A stretch of DNA of 64,000 nucleotides, from contig NZ_JAFEWF010000008.1 in the NCBI RefSeq assembly GCF_017355835.1, positions 372,001 through 436,000 of the forward strand, read 5' to 3'. Source of the stretch: Desertivirga brevis (GTDB lineage Bacteria; Bacteroidota; Bacteroidia; Sphingobacteriales; Sphingobacteriaceae). Positions 9,263 to 18,424 of the stretch are shown one piece after another. How positions within the stretch are numbered: position 1 is the first letter of the stretch; each line of letters begins with the position of its first letter. The notes below the pieces were generated by a model. The model ran no database searches. It was given only the letters and a program-made list of their open reading frames with translations, and was not told where the DNA came from. The position numbers and the translations under genes were made by a program.

Positions 9263-9856
9263 ATGGCCAGCTTAAGTTATTTATTTATTAACAGGGCAAG
9301 GTTTCCATTAGGTTCAGTCGACTTTTTCAAAGCCTGGGGAAAACGTTTTTTTGCGTTCGGCGAATTATATAAAAGAAATGCTCGTCGAGCTAAACTAATA
9401 AAACTAGGTGCTGAAATACATGCAACTGCAGAAATTGGGAAAGCAACTATAGATGGTCATAAAGAACATTTGAGCATTGGCGCTTTTTCTTTTATTGGAA
9501 AAGTTCATATTGCCTTGTTTACAAGCGTCGAAATTGGTGAAAGAGTATGTATCAATGATGGGGTTCAGATACTTACTGCTTCCCATAATGTTACCGACCC
9601 AAAATGGAGGCACATTAAAAAGCCCGTAGTTATTGAGGATTATGCCTGGATCTCTACAGGTGCTACTATTCTTCCAGGTGTTACTATCGGACGGGGAGCG
9701 GTTGTTGGGGCCGGTGCTGTGGTTAGTAAATCAGTAGCCCCGGGAGATATTGTTGTAGGAAACCCCGCCCGGCCAACATCAAAGAAGCGATGCGAAAACC
9801 TTGACTATAATCCCTGTGAGTTTCTTGCTGAAAACAGAGCTTGGTTAAAGGGTTAA
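9263..9856 (+). CDS. Hexapeptide-repeat acyltransferase
   Basis: This 197-residue left-handed beta-helix protein has repeats such as IHATAEIGKATI, LSIGAFSFIGKV and VEIGERVCINDGV. The family signature IEDYAWISTGATILPGVTIGRGAVVGAGAVVSKSVAPGDIVVGNPAR follows in the C-terminal half, with the catalytic-type His in TASHNVTDP. It resembles WbbJ/LacA-type sugar O-acetyltransferases. A basic N-terminal stretch of about 50 residues (RARFPLG, KRNARRAKLIKLG) comes before the helix and is common in membrane-associated capsule acetyltransferases. The job is probably acetylation of a sugar in the exopolysaccharide. Confidence 0.85.
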   Translation: MASLSYLFINRARFPLGSVDFFKAWGKRFFAFGELYKRNARRAKLIKLGAEIHATAEIGKATIDGHKEHLSIGAFSFIGKVHIALFTSVEIGERVCINDGVQILTASHNVTDPKWRHIKKPVVIEDYAWISTGATILPGVTIGRGAVVGAGAVVSKSVAPGDIVVGNPARPTSKKRCENLDYNPCEFLAENRAWLKG

Positions 9857-9894
9857 TTAATTCCTTATTTTACTTAAAAGTCTACCATCTACCT

Positions 9895-11139
9895 ATGAAT
9901 ATTATTGTTTCCCATCCCACCGGAAACCGGAATGTCCGTGCTGTTATTAGCAGTTTAAATGAGGCCGGCATGCTTGCTGGTTTCAATACAACGTTAGCCA
10001 CTAATCCTAAAGCGGGTTGGATTAACCTCCTGCCTGCAGGATTAAGGCAGGAATGGTTACGAAGGACATTTCCTATTCCCCGTGAGAAAATTTGGACGCA
10101 CCCCTCAAGGGAGTTCGCAAGAATGCTCCTTCCAAAAGTTGGTCTGAAGTCTTACACCCGACATGAATTTGGATGGGCTTGTGTAGATGCGGTTTATCGT
10201 GACTTTGACCGTGTCGCAGCCAAACGTTTATTGGAAACTGCAGGAAAACAAAGAGTACAAGGTGTATACGCTTATGAAGATGGAGCTCTTGAAACATTCA
10301 AAGCAGCTAAGAAAATAGGGCTTAAATGCATTTATGATCTGCCAATAGCCTACTGGGAGACTGGCCGGAAGTTGATGTATGAAGAAGCTGAACGTTTACC
10401 TGGCTGGGCAAATACTCTTGGCGGGGGTATCAAAGATTCTGATGGTAAGCTAGCAAGAAAAACTGAAGAGCTTGATCTTGCGGATGTAGTGGTTGGACCG
10501 GGAAAATTTGTCCTTGACTCCTTACCTGATTGGGCAAGAGATAAAGAGATCTACATGGCTCCATTTGGTTCTCCAAAACCGGCAACAATAAAGGATGCCT
10601 CAATGGCCAGAAAAGATTCTAAAAAGCCTTTAAGGGTTTTATTCGCAGGTTCAATGGGACAACGAAAAGGCTTGGGCGATCTATTTGCTGCTATTAGACT
10701 ATTAAACCGGAATGATGTTGAACTGGTGGTAATGGGAGCGTTACAGGCACCTATGGAATTCTATAGAAACGAGCTTTTCAATTTTACCTATGAAGCAGGA
10801 CGCCCGCATGACCAAGTATTAGAATTAATGCGGTCATGCGACGTGTTTTGTCTGCCCTCCATTGTAGAAGGAAGGGCATTGGTTATGCAGGAAGCGATGA
10901 GTCAGGGACTGCCTCTTATAATTACTCCCAACACTGGAGGAGCGGATTTGATCATTGAAGGGGAAACAGGGTTTCTTGTGCCTATTAGGTCTCCGGAAAT
11001 TATTGCAGAGAAGATACTTTGGTTTTTAAATAACCGGGATCAGATCGCTGAGATGGGAAAAAAGGCTATTGAGCACTCAGCATTATATACTTGGGAAAAC
11101 TATGGTTCAGGCATAGTAAAATCCCTACTTCGATATTAA
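9895..11139 (+). CDS. GT4 family glycosyltransferase
   Basis: I place the start at 9895, giving 414 residues (MNIIVSHPTGNRNVRAV). An upstream in-frame start would overlap the preceding gene and add 18 unconserved residues. The ATG is preceded by CTACCATCTACCT, a doubled form of the start motif seen in this locus. The N-domain is less typical. The C-domain is clear: LRVLFAGSMGQRKGLGDLFA, then SCDVFCLPSIVEGRALVMQEAMSQGLPLIITPNTGG with the EX7E motif, and EGETGFLVPIRS. It is a nucleotide-sugar transferase for exopolysaccharide assembly. The acceptor and sugar are unknown. Confidence 0.87.
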   Translation: MNIIVSHPTGNRNVRAVISSLNEAGMLAGFNTTLATNPKAGWINLLPAGLRQEWLRRTFPIPREKIWTHPSREFARMLLPKVGLKSYTRHEFGWACVDAVYRDFDRVAAKRLLETAGKQRVQGVYAYEDGALETFKAAKKIGLKCIYDLPIAYWETGRKLMYEEAERLPGWANTLGGGIKDSDGKLARKTEELDLADVVVGPGKFVLDSLPDWARDKEIYMAPFGSPKPATIKDASMARKDSKKPLRVLFAGSMGQRKGLGDLFAAIRLLNRNDVELVVMGALQAPMEFYRNELFNFTYEAGRPHDQVLELMRSCDVFCLPSIVEGRALVMQEAMSQGLPLIITPNTGGADLIIEGETGFLVPIRSPEIIAEKILWFLNNRDQIAEMGKKAIEHSALYTWENYGSGIVKSLLRY

Positions 11140-11160
11140 CAAACAGTACTACCACGCACT

Positions 11161-12540
11161 ATGCAAAACATAAACTTTCCACTACCACTAAACGCCGAGA
11201 TTACACGGCGTAAAAAGGAAAAGTTAATTGGGGCCATAGGTACTATGAAACTCCTTAAACAAGGGGTCTGGCTCTATTTTATCTTGCTCATTTTTGAAGG
11301 AGCACTTAGAAAATGGTTTTTGCCTGCTCTGTCAAGCCCCTTGCTAATTGTAAGGGATCCAATTGCATTAGGGATAATATGGCTTGCTTGGAAACGGGGG
11401 TTATTAGTTCTAAACCCCAATATCATTGCTATTTGGATTGTTACAGCCATTTCTATCCTCTTCAGTATGATATTTGGGCATAAAAGCGCGGCGGTGGCCT
11501 TTTTTGGAGCAAGAGTTTTCTTGTTTCATTTCCCGCTAATTTATGCGATAGGAAGAATCTTCGATAGGGACGACGTTATTCAGCTTGGAAAAATCACTTT
11601 ATGGATTGCTGTTCCAATGGTGGTACTGATTGCTACGCAATTTTATAGCCCCCAATCGGCTTGGGTTAACAGGGGAGTAGGAGGGAGTGAAGAAGGAGCC
11701 GGATTTAGTGGTGCTCTTGGATATTTCCGGCCACCTGGTACTTTTTCTTTTACTAATGGAAACGGGATGTTTTTTGGTTTTGTTGGTGCTTATGTTCTCT
11801 ACTTCTGGCTTAATCCGGGAAAGGTAAATAAATTACTTCTTGTGACTGCTACCCTCGCTGTTCTTGCCTCGATATCATTATCGATCAGCAGGACTTTGTT
11901 CTTTGAACTTCTTGTTTCACTAGGTTTCGCGATGATAGCAATATGCTTCAAACCAAAGTATATAGGACGAATGCTTATTGCAGTGCTGGGAATGGTAATT
12001 GCAATGGCTTTACTAAGCCAAACTGAATTTTTCCAAACAGCTACGGAAGCTTTTCTGCACCGGTTTGAAACAGCAAATGAAATTGAAGGTGGCTTAGAAG
12101 GAGTATTGGGCGACCGTTATATGGGAGGAATGTTGGGTGCGATAGCAGGTGTACCGGTTAAAATTCCACTTGTTGGTTTTGGTATAGGCATGGGTACAAA
12201 TGTTGGTGCGATGCTTCTTACCGGAGATGTAGTGTTTCTTATTTCAGAAGAAGAGTGGGGGCGACTTATCGGAGAAATGGGAGCTCCTCTTGGTATCTCA
12301 ATCATCTTCATACGATTAAAACTTTGCTGGCAGTTAACTATGGCTTGCTTTAGTCGCCTACGAATGGGTGACCTCCTACCATGGATGTTATTAAGCTTTT
12401 GCTTATTATGTATACCACAGGGGCAATGGGGCCAGCCGACGGCACTGGGATTTGGTACTTTAATTGCTGGTTTAGTAATAGCTTCTTTAAGAGTTCCTCG
12501 AACTAAAAAACAGAACTTCTCTATACAAACTAAAAGCTGA
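11161..12540 (+). CDS. Wzy/O-antigen-ligase-type polysaccharide polymerase
   Basis: This 459-residue integral membrane protein has ten or more hydrophobic segments, starting with GVWLYFILLIFEGALRKW. A large periplasmic-type loop in the C-terminal half (TEAFLHRFETANEIEGGLEG to MGTNVGAMLL) is where ligases and Wzy polymerases keep their conserved polar residues. Segment SPQSAWVNRGVGG and the FTNGNGMFFG stretch also fit the O-antigen ligase family. In a Wzx/Wzy pathway this protein joins flipped repeat units on the periplasmic side. Its stop codon overlaps the next start by one base (TGATG). Polymerase and ligase cannot be told apart from sequence alone. Confidence 0.75.
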   Translation: MQNINFPLPLNAEITRRKKEKLIGAIGTMKLLKQGVWLYFILLIFEGALRKWFLPALSSPLLIVRDPIALGIIWLAWKRGLLVLNPNIIAIWIVTAISILFSMIFGHKSAAVAFFGARVFLFHFPLIYAIGRIFDRDDVIQLGKITLWIAVPMVVLIATQFYSPQSAWVNRGVGGSEEGAGFSGALGYFRPPGTFSFTNGNGMFFGFVGAYVLYFWLNPGKVNKLLLVTATLAVLASISLSISRTLFFELLVSLGFAMIAICFKPKYIGRMLIAVLGMVIAMALLSQTEFFQTATEAFLHRFETANEIEGGLEGVLGDRYMGGMLGAIAGVPVKIPLVGFGIGMGTNVGAMLLTGDVVFLISEEEWGRLIGEMGAPLGISIIFIRLKLCWQLTMACFSRLRMGDLLPWMLLSFCLLCIPQGQWGQPTALGFGTLIAGLVIASLRVPRTKKQNFSIQTKS

Positions 12541-13703
12541 TGGAAGTCATTTTAATAGCAAATTATCCTCTTGACAGACAAGAGAGTATGGAGCGCTTTG
12601 CCCAGATGTTAAGTGATGGTCTAAATGAAGCTGGTGTGGAAACTCAAATTTGGAGGCCGACTGTTTTTTTTGCATCCGCTGCACAACGAACTAACAAAGG
12701 GATCTTTAAGTGGCTGGGTTATCTGGATAAATGGATTTTATTTTCCCTTGTTTTGAGATGGCGTGTATTTATTGGAGGCTTAGGCAATAAGGATGGGGTT
12801 TACTTTCACATTTGTGACCATTCAAATGCCCCGTATCTACAGCATTTGCCTTCCAGAAAAACGACAATAACATGTCATGACGTTTTAGCTATTCGTGGTG
12901 CGTTCGGTTTTTCTGATGCACATTGTGATGCAACAGCTTTTGGAAAATTGTTGCAAAGGTGGATTTTTAATAATCTCAGCAAATCCAAGCGACTAGCTGC
13001 TGTGTCTCAGTTGACATTGACACAATTGGAAGAACTACAGCCAACTCATAAGAGCCTTCTAAAGGACTGGCGTGTAATTCATAACGCATTCAATAGCGAT
13101 TATTTTCCGCTTCCATCTGATGAATCAGAGCCACTTTTGAAGGTAGCTGGAATTGATACCTCAATACCTTATTTATTACATGTTGGCCAATCTCACCAGC
13201 GTAAGAATCGCAAAATGCTGTTGGATATGGTTCATTTAGCAGGTGATAGATGGTTGGGAAATATTTGCTTTGCGGGTCAGCCTATTGATGATGAATTGAA
13301 AAAGCACGCACAGGAATTGAACTTAAGCAATAGAATTATCTCCGTTGTAAAGCCAAGTAATATAGCATTGCTAGCCTTGTACAGTAATTGCTATGCTTTT
13401 GTGTTTCCTTCGTTTTCTGAAGGCTTTGGTTGGCCGATAATAGAAGCTCAGGCATGTGGAGTGCCGGTGATAGCTAGTAATGTAGAACCGATGCCTGAAG
13501 TAAGTGGTAAAAATGCCCTTCATGCAAGTCCATTTCAGCCTCAGGAATTTGCGAATGCCTTGTTAGCTTTATCTGATGAGAAATTAAGGTCTGAGCTGAT
13601 AGAGGGGGGCTTCAAAAACAGCAGAAGATTTGGGAGAAAGAAAATGATCGAAGCATATCTTGATTTGCTAAATATTGAGAAGCAGACTTTAGTGTATGGT
13701 TAA
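12540..13703 (+). CDS. GT4 family glycosyltransferase
   Basis: This 387-residue GT-B enzyme has a C-domain that is typical of GT4: IPYLLHVGQSHQRKNRKMLLD, a DDELKKHAQELNLSNRI segment, and NCYAFVFPSFSEGFGWPIIEAQACGVPVIASNVEPMPEV, with the EX7E glutamates in SEGFGWPIIEA. This pattern is close to mannosyl- and rhamnosyltransferases of O-antigen loci, but the sugar cannot be assigned. The start codon shares a base with the stop of the polymerase gene, and the end overlaps the next gene by 8 bases. The three genes are therefore translated as a coupled block. Confidence 0.9.
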   Translation: MEVILIANYPLDRQESMERFAQMLSDGLNEAGVETQIWRPTVFFASAAQRTNKGIFKWLGYLDKWILFSLVLRWRVFIGGLGNKDGVYFHICDHSNAPYLQHLPSRKTTITCHDVLAIRGAFGFSDAHCDATAFGKLLQRWIFNNLSKSKRLAAVSQLTLTQLEELQPTHKSLLKDWRVIHNAFNSDYFPLPSDESEPLLKVAGIDTSIPYLLHVGQSHQRKNRKMLLDMVHLAGDRWLGNICFAGQPIDDELKKHAQELNLSNRIISVVKPSNIALLALYSNCYAFVFPSFSEGFGWPIIEAQACGVPVIASNVEPMPEVSGKNALHASPFQPQEFANALLALSDEKLRSELIEGGFKNSRRFGRKKMIEAYLDLLNIEKQTLVYG

Positions 13704-14358
13704 GAAACTTTTAACTTTTTTTTTTCCATGGCCTGTAAGGCGCCTTATTTTACAGAAATGGTTTAAATACGAGATCCACCCTACAGCTTACATCGGTCTC
13801 TCATGGATATTTCCAAAAAAATTGATTATGGAACAGCATTCGAGAATTGATCACTTTACCGTAGCGGTAAATCTCTCCCTTATAAAAATGGGTGCAAATT
13901 CTGGAATTGGACGAAGTAATTGGATAACCGGGTATCCTACAAATAACGGATCAAAACATTTTAATCATCAGCCGGAACGGAGAGCTGAACTTCTTTTAGG
14001 AGAATCATCCGAGATAACCAAGCATCACCATCTTGATTGTACCAATGTGCTTGAAATTGGACGCTTTGCTACTATTGCAGGGTACCATTCTCAATTCCTT
14101 ACTCACTCCATAAATGTAATGGAGAACAGGCAAGATAGTGCACCAATTAAGATTGGAGATTATACTTTTGTTGGTACCGATGTGGTGGTTCTAGGTGGTG
14201 CTGTACTTCCATCTCATTCTGTTCTTGGTGCAAAGTCGCTTCTTAATAAGGCTCATACTGATTCCTGGAAACTTTATGGTGGCGTGCCTGCGAAAGCGAT
14301 CTCAGATATTCCAGCTGAGGCTAAATATTTCACCCGTATTGACGGCTTTGTATATTAA
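13696..14358 (+). CDS. Hexapeptide-repeat acyltransferase, diverged
   Basis: This 220-residue protein has weaker hexapeptide repeats than its neighbours (IEMEQHSRIDHF-like, LIKMGANSGIGR, LEIGRFATIAGYH). It keeps the C-terminal signature IGDYTFVGTDVVVLGGAVLPSHSVLGAKSLLNK and YGGVPAKAISDI. A His-rich patch (EITKHHHLDCTN) lies in the middle, and TLS-like SQFLTHSINV holds the histidine expected for catalysis. It starts 8 bases before the end of the preceding glycosyltransferase. A role as sugar acetyl- or other acyltransferase is likely; the substrate is unknown. Confidence 0.75.
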   Translation: MVKKLLTFFFPWPVRRLILQKWFKYEIHPTAYIGLSWIFPKKLIMEQHSRIDHFTVAVNLSLIKMGANSGIGRSNWITGYPTNNGSKHFNHQPERRAELLLGESSEITKHHHLDCTNVLEIGRFATIAGYHSQFLTHSINVMENRQDSAPIKIGDYTFVGTDVVVLGGAVLPSHSVLGAKSLLNKAHTDSWKLYGGVPAKAISDIPAEAKYFTRIDGFVY

Positions 14359-14376
14359 TTATTAAAAAACTAAAAT

Positions 14377-15585
14377 ATGTATCTGTTGCATCTAATTGGA
14401 AGTATGAATCCTTCTTCCGGAGGACCATGCCAGGGGATCAGGAATTCAATACCGATATTGGAACAAAGAGGTATTTTCAGAGAAGTGGTATCACTTGATG
14501 ATCCTACTTCAGATTTCATTGGTAAGGATAAATTTCCAATTCATGCTCTTGGGCCTGGCAAGAGCCCTTGGTGCTATAGTGAAAAGCTTATACCGTGGCT
14601 TAGGGATAATATTTGCCGCTTTGATGTAATTATTGTTAATGGTCTGTGGTTATATCATAGTTATGCAGTAACCAAGGTGATAAAACAGCTTGAAGGCGAG
14701 ATTAAGAGAACTGGCAGTAGCCTAAAGCTACCAAAGCTCTTTATTATGCCACATGGTATGCTTGATCCTTATTTTCAACGTGCCCCAGAAAGAAAGCTGA
14801 AGGCATTCAGGAACTGGCTTTACTGGAAATTAATTGAAGTTGAAGTAGTAAATAGAGCGAGTGGCGTTCTTTTTACTTGCGAGACAGAGCTTCTGCTAGC
14901 CCGTGAAACTTTTGATCACTATAAACCTAAGAAAGAGTTGAATATTGGGTATGGAATTGAAAAGCCGCCGATGTATAACGAAAGGATGAAAAATGCTTTT
15001 CTTGATCTATGTCCGCAAGTAAAAGGTGAAAAGTACTTCCTGTTTTTAAGTCGTATTCATCATAAGAAAGGAGTAGACATACTTGTAAATGCCTACTTAC
15101 GATTAATTGACCAATATGGGGATCTTCCCAAGCTTGTAATTGCAGGGCCTGGATTGGATAGTTCGTATGGGGAAAAGATTAAAGGCTTGGTTAATTCAAA
15201 CGAAAAGGCAAAGAATTCGATCTATTTTCCGGGGATGTTAAGTGGTGATTCTAAATGGGGTGCTTTTTATGGTGCGGAAGTTTTTGTATTACCGAGTCAT
15301 CAGGAAAACTTTGGGATTGCAGTGGTCGAAGCATTAGCTTGTGAAACTCCTGTACTGATATCAAAAGAGGTGAATATTTGGCGGGAAATTGAATCTGACT
15401 CTGCAGGATTTGTAGCCAATGTTAATCTGGAAGAAACTACGCAGATGTTGAAGTCATGGTTAATATTGTCTGACGATAAAAAACTGGAATTCAGGAATAA
15501 TGCCAAGAAATGCTTTGAGAAATATTTTCATATTGTTCCCGCTGCTATCCGCATGGAAAAAGCACTCCGCGAGGAGCTGGTTTAG
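14377..15585 (+). CDS. GT4 family glycosyltransferase
   Basis: This 402-residue GT-B enzyme has an N-domain that starts YLLHLIGSMNPSSGGPCQGIRN, the donor/acceptor cleft loop. The middle holds LFIMPHGMLDPYFQRAPERKLKAFRNWLYWKL, strongly reminiscent of a subgroup of exopolysaccharide GT4 enzymes in which PHGML is conserved. The C-domain has YFLFLSRIHHKKGVDILV and FVLPSHQENFGIAVVEALACETPVLIS (EX7E). It is 18 nt after the acyltransferase gene and 13 nt before the WcaF-like gene, so it lies in the same operon. Confidence 0.9.
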   Translation: MYLLHLIGSMNPSSGGPCQGIRNSIPILEQRGIFREVVSLDDPTSDFIGKDKFPIHALGPGKSPWCYSEKLIPWLRDNICRFDVIIVNGLWLYHSYAVTKVIKQLEGEIKRTGSSLKLPKLFIMPHGMLDPYFQRAPERKLKAFRNWLYWKLIEVEVVNRASGVLFTCETELLLARETFDHYKPKKELNIGYGIEKPPMYNERMKNAFLDLCPQVKGEKYFLFLSRIHHKKGVDILVNAYLRLIDQYGDLPKLVIAGPGLDSSYGEKIKGLVNSNEKAKNSIYFPGMLSGDSKWGAFYGAEVFVLPSHQENFGIAVVEALACETPVLISKEVNIWREIESDSAGFVANVNLEETTQMLKSWLILSDDKKLEFRNNAKKCFEKYFHIVPAAIRMEKALREELV

Positions 15586-15598
15586 CTAGAAGAGAGTT

Positions 15599-16180
15599 AT
15601 GCATAATCAAAATACAATTACTGGTCCATCATTTTCTTTAAAGAACCGTATCGCTCGGGTAATTTGGGGAATTGTGGAAACTCTATTTTTTCGTTCATCT
15701 CCAAGACCTTTGCATAGCTGGAGATCATTTTTGCTCCGTCTATTTGGAGCAAAGGTTGGACGAGGGGTTCATGTTTACCCTAGGGTAAAAATTTGGGCAC
15801 CATGGAACCTGGTATTAGAAGATGAATGCGGAATTGGCAATGGTGCAATACTGTATTCACAGGGGACCATAACAATAGGAAGAAGGGCGGTTGTTTCACA
15901 GGGGGTACATCTTTGTGCCGGTACTCATGATTATACTCATCCAGGTTTTCCGTTGATAACAAAGCCCATAGTGATTGGAGAAATGGCATGGGTGGCTGCA
16001 GAGGCATTTGTGCATGCGGGCGTTGAGGTGGGTGAGGGATCAGTTATAGGCGCACGCTCGGTTGTTACGAAAAGTACTCCCGGGTGGATGGTATGTGCCG
16101 GTCATCCTTGCAAACCTATAAAGGCCAGAATAATGGCAAGTGAGAATAATATTGAAAACGAGGTTTTGGTATTGAATTAA
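15599..16180 (+). CDS. WcaF-like colanic-acid-type acetyltransferase
   Basis: This 193-residue protein matches the architecture of WcaF-like acetyltransferases. A basic, Trp-containing N-terminus (VIWGIVETLFFRSSPRPLHSWRSFLLRLFGAKVGRGVHVYP) leads into hexapeptide repeats (IWAPWNLVLEDECGIGNGAILYSQGTITIG). These are followed by CAGTHDYTHPGFPLITKPIVIGEMAWVAAEAFVHAGVEVG and GARSVVTKSTPGWMVCAGHPCKPIKAR. The His in GTHDY is the catalytic-type histidine of the family. It presumably acetylates a sugar of the exopolysaccharide using acetyl-CoA. The N-terminal region sets it apart from the other three acyltransferases here. Confidence 0.85.
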   Translation: MHNQNTITGPSFSLKNRIARVIWGIVETLFFRSSPRPLHSWRSFLLRLFGAKVGRGVHVYPRVKIWAPWNLVLEDECGIGNGAILYSQGTITIGRRAVVSQGVHLCAGTHDYTHPGFPLITKPIVIGEMAWVAAEAFVHAGVEVGEGSVIGARSVVTKSTPGWMVCAGHPCKPIKARIMASENNIENEVLVLN

Positions 16181-16287
16181 TAGGTTTTTTCATACCACAA
16201 CTGTATATAATGATTTGTGCACTTATAGAGTCACGTTGTCTAAAAAGACTTCATAAGTAATTGATTTTACACGCTACCATATCTACC

Positions 16288-17133
16288 ATGAAACTTAATT
16301 TAACCATTGCTATTCCTGTACGAAACGAGGAGAATAATCTACCTGGGTGTCTTGCTGCCATAGGAGATGATCTTGCAGAAAAGATCGTAATTATTGATTC
16401 CGGGAGTACGGACAGAACATGTGAAATTGCAGAAGAAAGAGGCGTAGAGGTAATTAAATTTAATTGGGATGGTCGATTTCCAAAGAAGCGTAACTGGTAC
16501 CTACGCAACTTTACGCCAGAAACTGAGTGGGTACTGTTTCTTGATGCTGATGAATACCTTACCGAAGATTTTAAAACTGAATTGCGGACCGTTCTATCCG
16601 ATAAAGATAATAGCAAAGTAGGTTACTGGTTAAGCTATACAATCTATTTTCTTGGACGTCAATTAAAAGGAGGATATCCACTTAGAAAATTAGCATTGTT
16701 TAAAGTGGGTGCAGGTGAGTACGAACGTATTGATGAAGAGCAATGGAGTAGCCTTGATATGGAAGTGCATGAGCACCCTTTGCTAGAAGGTGAAATTGGT
16801 GTCATTAAAAGTAAAATAGATCATCAGGATTTTAGAGGTGTTTCTCATTATGTAGTAAAGCATAATGAGTATGCGAGTTGGGAAGCTGGCCGGTTTTTAA
16901 AGGCATATAATTATAGTCAACTAGAGAAAACCTGGACGTGGAAACAGAAGGTGAAATATCGCCTTATGCGCAGTCCACTCATTGGTCCCGCCTTTTTCTG
17001 CGGCAGTTATTTTCTAATGGGCGGTTTCAAGGACGGCTCCAGAGGACTTGTGTTTGCGATATTAAAAATGGCCTATTTTACTCAGGTTTATTGTAAAATC
17101 CAGGAAAAATCAGATTTGAGAATATCTGCTTAA
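16288..17133 (+). CDS. GT2 family glycosyltransferase (WaaE/KdtX-like)
   Basis: I choose the ATG at 16288 (281 residues, MKLNLTIAIPVRNEENNL). It directly begins the GT2 fold and is preceded by CTACCATATCTACC, the locus start motif. It carries KIVIIDSGSTDRTCEIAEERGVEV, NWDGRFPKKRNWYLRN and VLFLDADEYL (DxD). The PKKRN segment is characteristic of the WaaE-like branch, which adds a sugar to lipid-linked core or O-units. The C-terminal part holds a MEVHEHP motif and a terminal hydrophobic stretch (PLIGPAFFCGSYFLMGG) that probably contacts the membrane. Confidence 0.87.
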   Translation: MKLNLTIAIPVRNEENNLPGCLAAIGDDLAEKIVIIDSGSTDRTCEIAEERGVEVIKFNWDGRFPKKRNWYLRNFTPETEWVLFLDADEYLTEDFKTELRTVLSDKDNSKVGYWLSYTIYFLGRQLKGGYPLRKLALFKVGAGEYERIDEEQWSSLDMEVHEHPLLEGEIGVIKSKIDHQDFRGVSHYVVKHNEYASWEAGRFLKAYNYSQLEKTWTWKQKVKYRLMRSPLIGPAFFCGSYFLMGGFKDGSRGLVFAILKMAYFTQVYCKIQEKSDLRISA

Positions 17134-17162
17134 TAAACTTTCATCTACCTATGATAATTCAT

Positions 17163-17208
17163 CAAACTTAACCGGGTTCTTCCAGCCAATAAATCCCGGT
17201 TCTGTTTG
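17163..17208 (+). terminator. Strong hairpin between two GT2 genes (possible terminator or attenuator)
   Basis: CAAAC (17163-17167) pairs with GTTTG (17204-17208), and AACCGGG (17170-17176) pairs with CCCGGTT (17195-17201), separated by a 2x2 internal loop and closed by an 18-nt loop. It starts inside a 6-codon open frame (ATG at 17151, TAA at 17168-17170) that follows a CATCTACCT motif. No long T-run follows, so a factor-independent terminator is not proven. An attenuator fits equally well. Confidence 0.4.
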
Positions 17209-17209
17209 A

Positions 17210-17251
17210 TAGAATTTAATTAATCTATAGTAGAATTTAATTAATCTATAG
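17210..17251 (+). repeat. Perfect 21-bp tandem direct repeat, two copies
   Basis: The 21 bases at 17210-17230 (beginning TAGAATTTAATTAATC) are repeated exactly at 17231-17251. The unit contains the palindrome TTAATTAA. It lies in the 214-bp gap between two GT2 genes, just after the hairpin. It may be a slippage duplication or a pair of protein-binding sites. Confidence 0.85.
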
Positions 17252-17347
17252 GGTATACTGCTGAACTTGATGTATTTACAGTTTGAGTAATCACGACTGC
17301 TATTTACTATAAAATGATAGTTTTTCCTTACTTCGATATTAGCTTTA

Positions 17348-18388
17348 ATGGTTAGGATTCCTGAATCACCACCCTCAATAGAACTTATTAAAAATTATGA
17401 TAATAGACCTTTATGGTCTGTTATGATACCTGCTTACAACTGTATTTCTTACCTTAAAGAGACACTTGAAAGTGTTCTAATTCAAGACCCTGGGGAGATG
17501 TTTATGCAGATTGAAGTTGTAGACGATTGTAGCACAGATGGTGACGTTGAAGGGATTGTTAATGAAATTGGTAAGGGAAGGGTGGGTTATTTCCGCCAAT
17601 CAAGAAATTGTGGAAGCTTAAGGAATTTTGAAACCTGCATTAATAGGTCGAAAGGTCACTATGTTCACCTGCTACATGGCGACGATCGTGTTAATTTCGG
17701 TTATTATTCTGAAATAGAAAAGCTATTTGCGCTGAATCCTGCAGCTGGAGCAGCATTCACCGACTACAGATATATTAATCATGTTGGTGAGGTTTTAATG
17801 ATTAGAAACCCCAAGCTTCCTGAACAGGGCGGTATTGTTAGTGATTTTTTAACCAGAAGTGCCAAATACCAAATTGTACAGCCCCCGGCAATAACGGTTA
17901 AGCGTTCTGTTTATGAAAGCTTGGGTAGTTTCTATGCGGTCCATTACGGCGAGGATTGGGAAATGTGGACAAGGATAGCTTCTCAATTTCCTATCGCTTT
18001 CTCTCCTAAGCCAATGGCTTTTTATCGCGTAGCTCACGGCATAGGAATTACTAATAACTCTTTTCGCAGTGGACAGAATATTAAGGATATTAATAAAGTC
18101 ATTTCAATAATTCAAAATTATTTACCTGAAGAGATAAGATCGAAAAGCCTTAAAGAAGCAAGGAAATATTATGCTATTTATAGTATTCGGGTAGCAAATG
18201 GCCTCCTTGCTGAAAATAGTAGGGCAGCGATTAAACAAGTCGAGGGAGCCTGGGAAATGAGTAAAAACTTTTCGACTTTTTTTTGGATGCTGCGATTTTA
18301 TTTAATGTACTACTCTGGAATAAAAGTATTGTTAAAGGGCGGCATACCATCATTCTTCAAGATTTCCCGATATATAACACCTTATTAA
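17348..18388 (+). CDS. GT2 family glycosyltransferase, paralogue A flanking the ABC exporter
   Basis: This 346-residue GT-A enzyme starts RPLWSVMIPAYNCISYLKETLESVL, then QIEVVDDCSTDGDVEGIV, a RQSRNCGSLRNFETCINRSKG segment and HLLHGDDRV, where the DD replaces the usual DxD tail. It is a close paralogue of the gene at 20577, sharing GKGRVGYFRQ, GSLRNFETCINR, HLLHGDDR and YGEDWEMW. The two lie on either side of the Wzm/Wzt genes. The 214-bp gap upstream contains a hairpin and a tandem repeat, so a new transcript could start or be controlled here. The sugar is unknown. Confidence 0.88.
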   Translation: MVRIPESPPSIELIKNYDNRPLWSVMIPAYNCISYLKETLESVLIQDPGEMFMQIEVVDDCSTDGDVEGIVNEIGKGRVGYFRQSRNCGSLRNFETCINRSKGHYVHLLHGDDRVNFGYYSEIEKLFALNPAAGAAFTDYRYINHVGEVLMIRNPKLPEQGGIVSDFLTRSAKYQIVQPPAITVKRSVYESLGSFYAVHYGEDWEMWTRIASQFPIAFSPKPMAFYRVAHGIGITNNSFRSGQNIKDINKVISIIQNYLPEEIRSKSLKEARKYYAIYSIRVANGLLAENSRAAIKQVEGAWEMSKNFSTFFWMLRFYLMYYSGIKVLLKGGIPSFFKISRYITPY

Positions 18389-18424
18389 GGTTCAAATATT
18401 CGATACTACCACAAATCGCTACCT

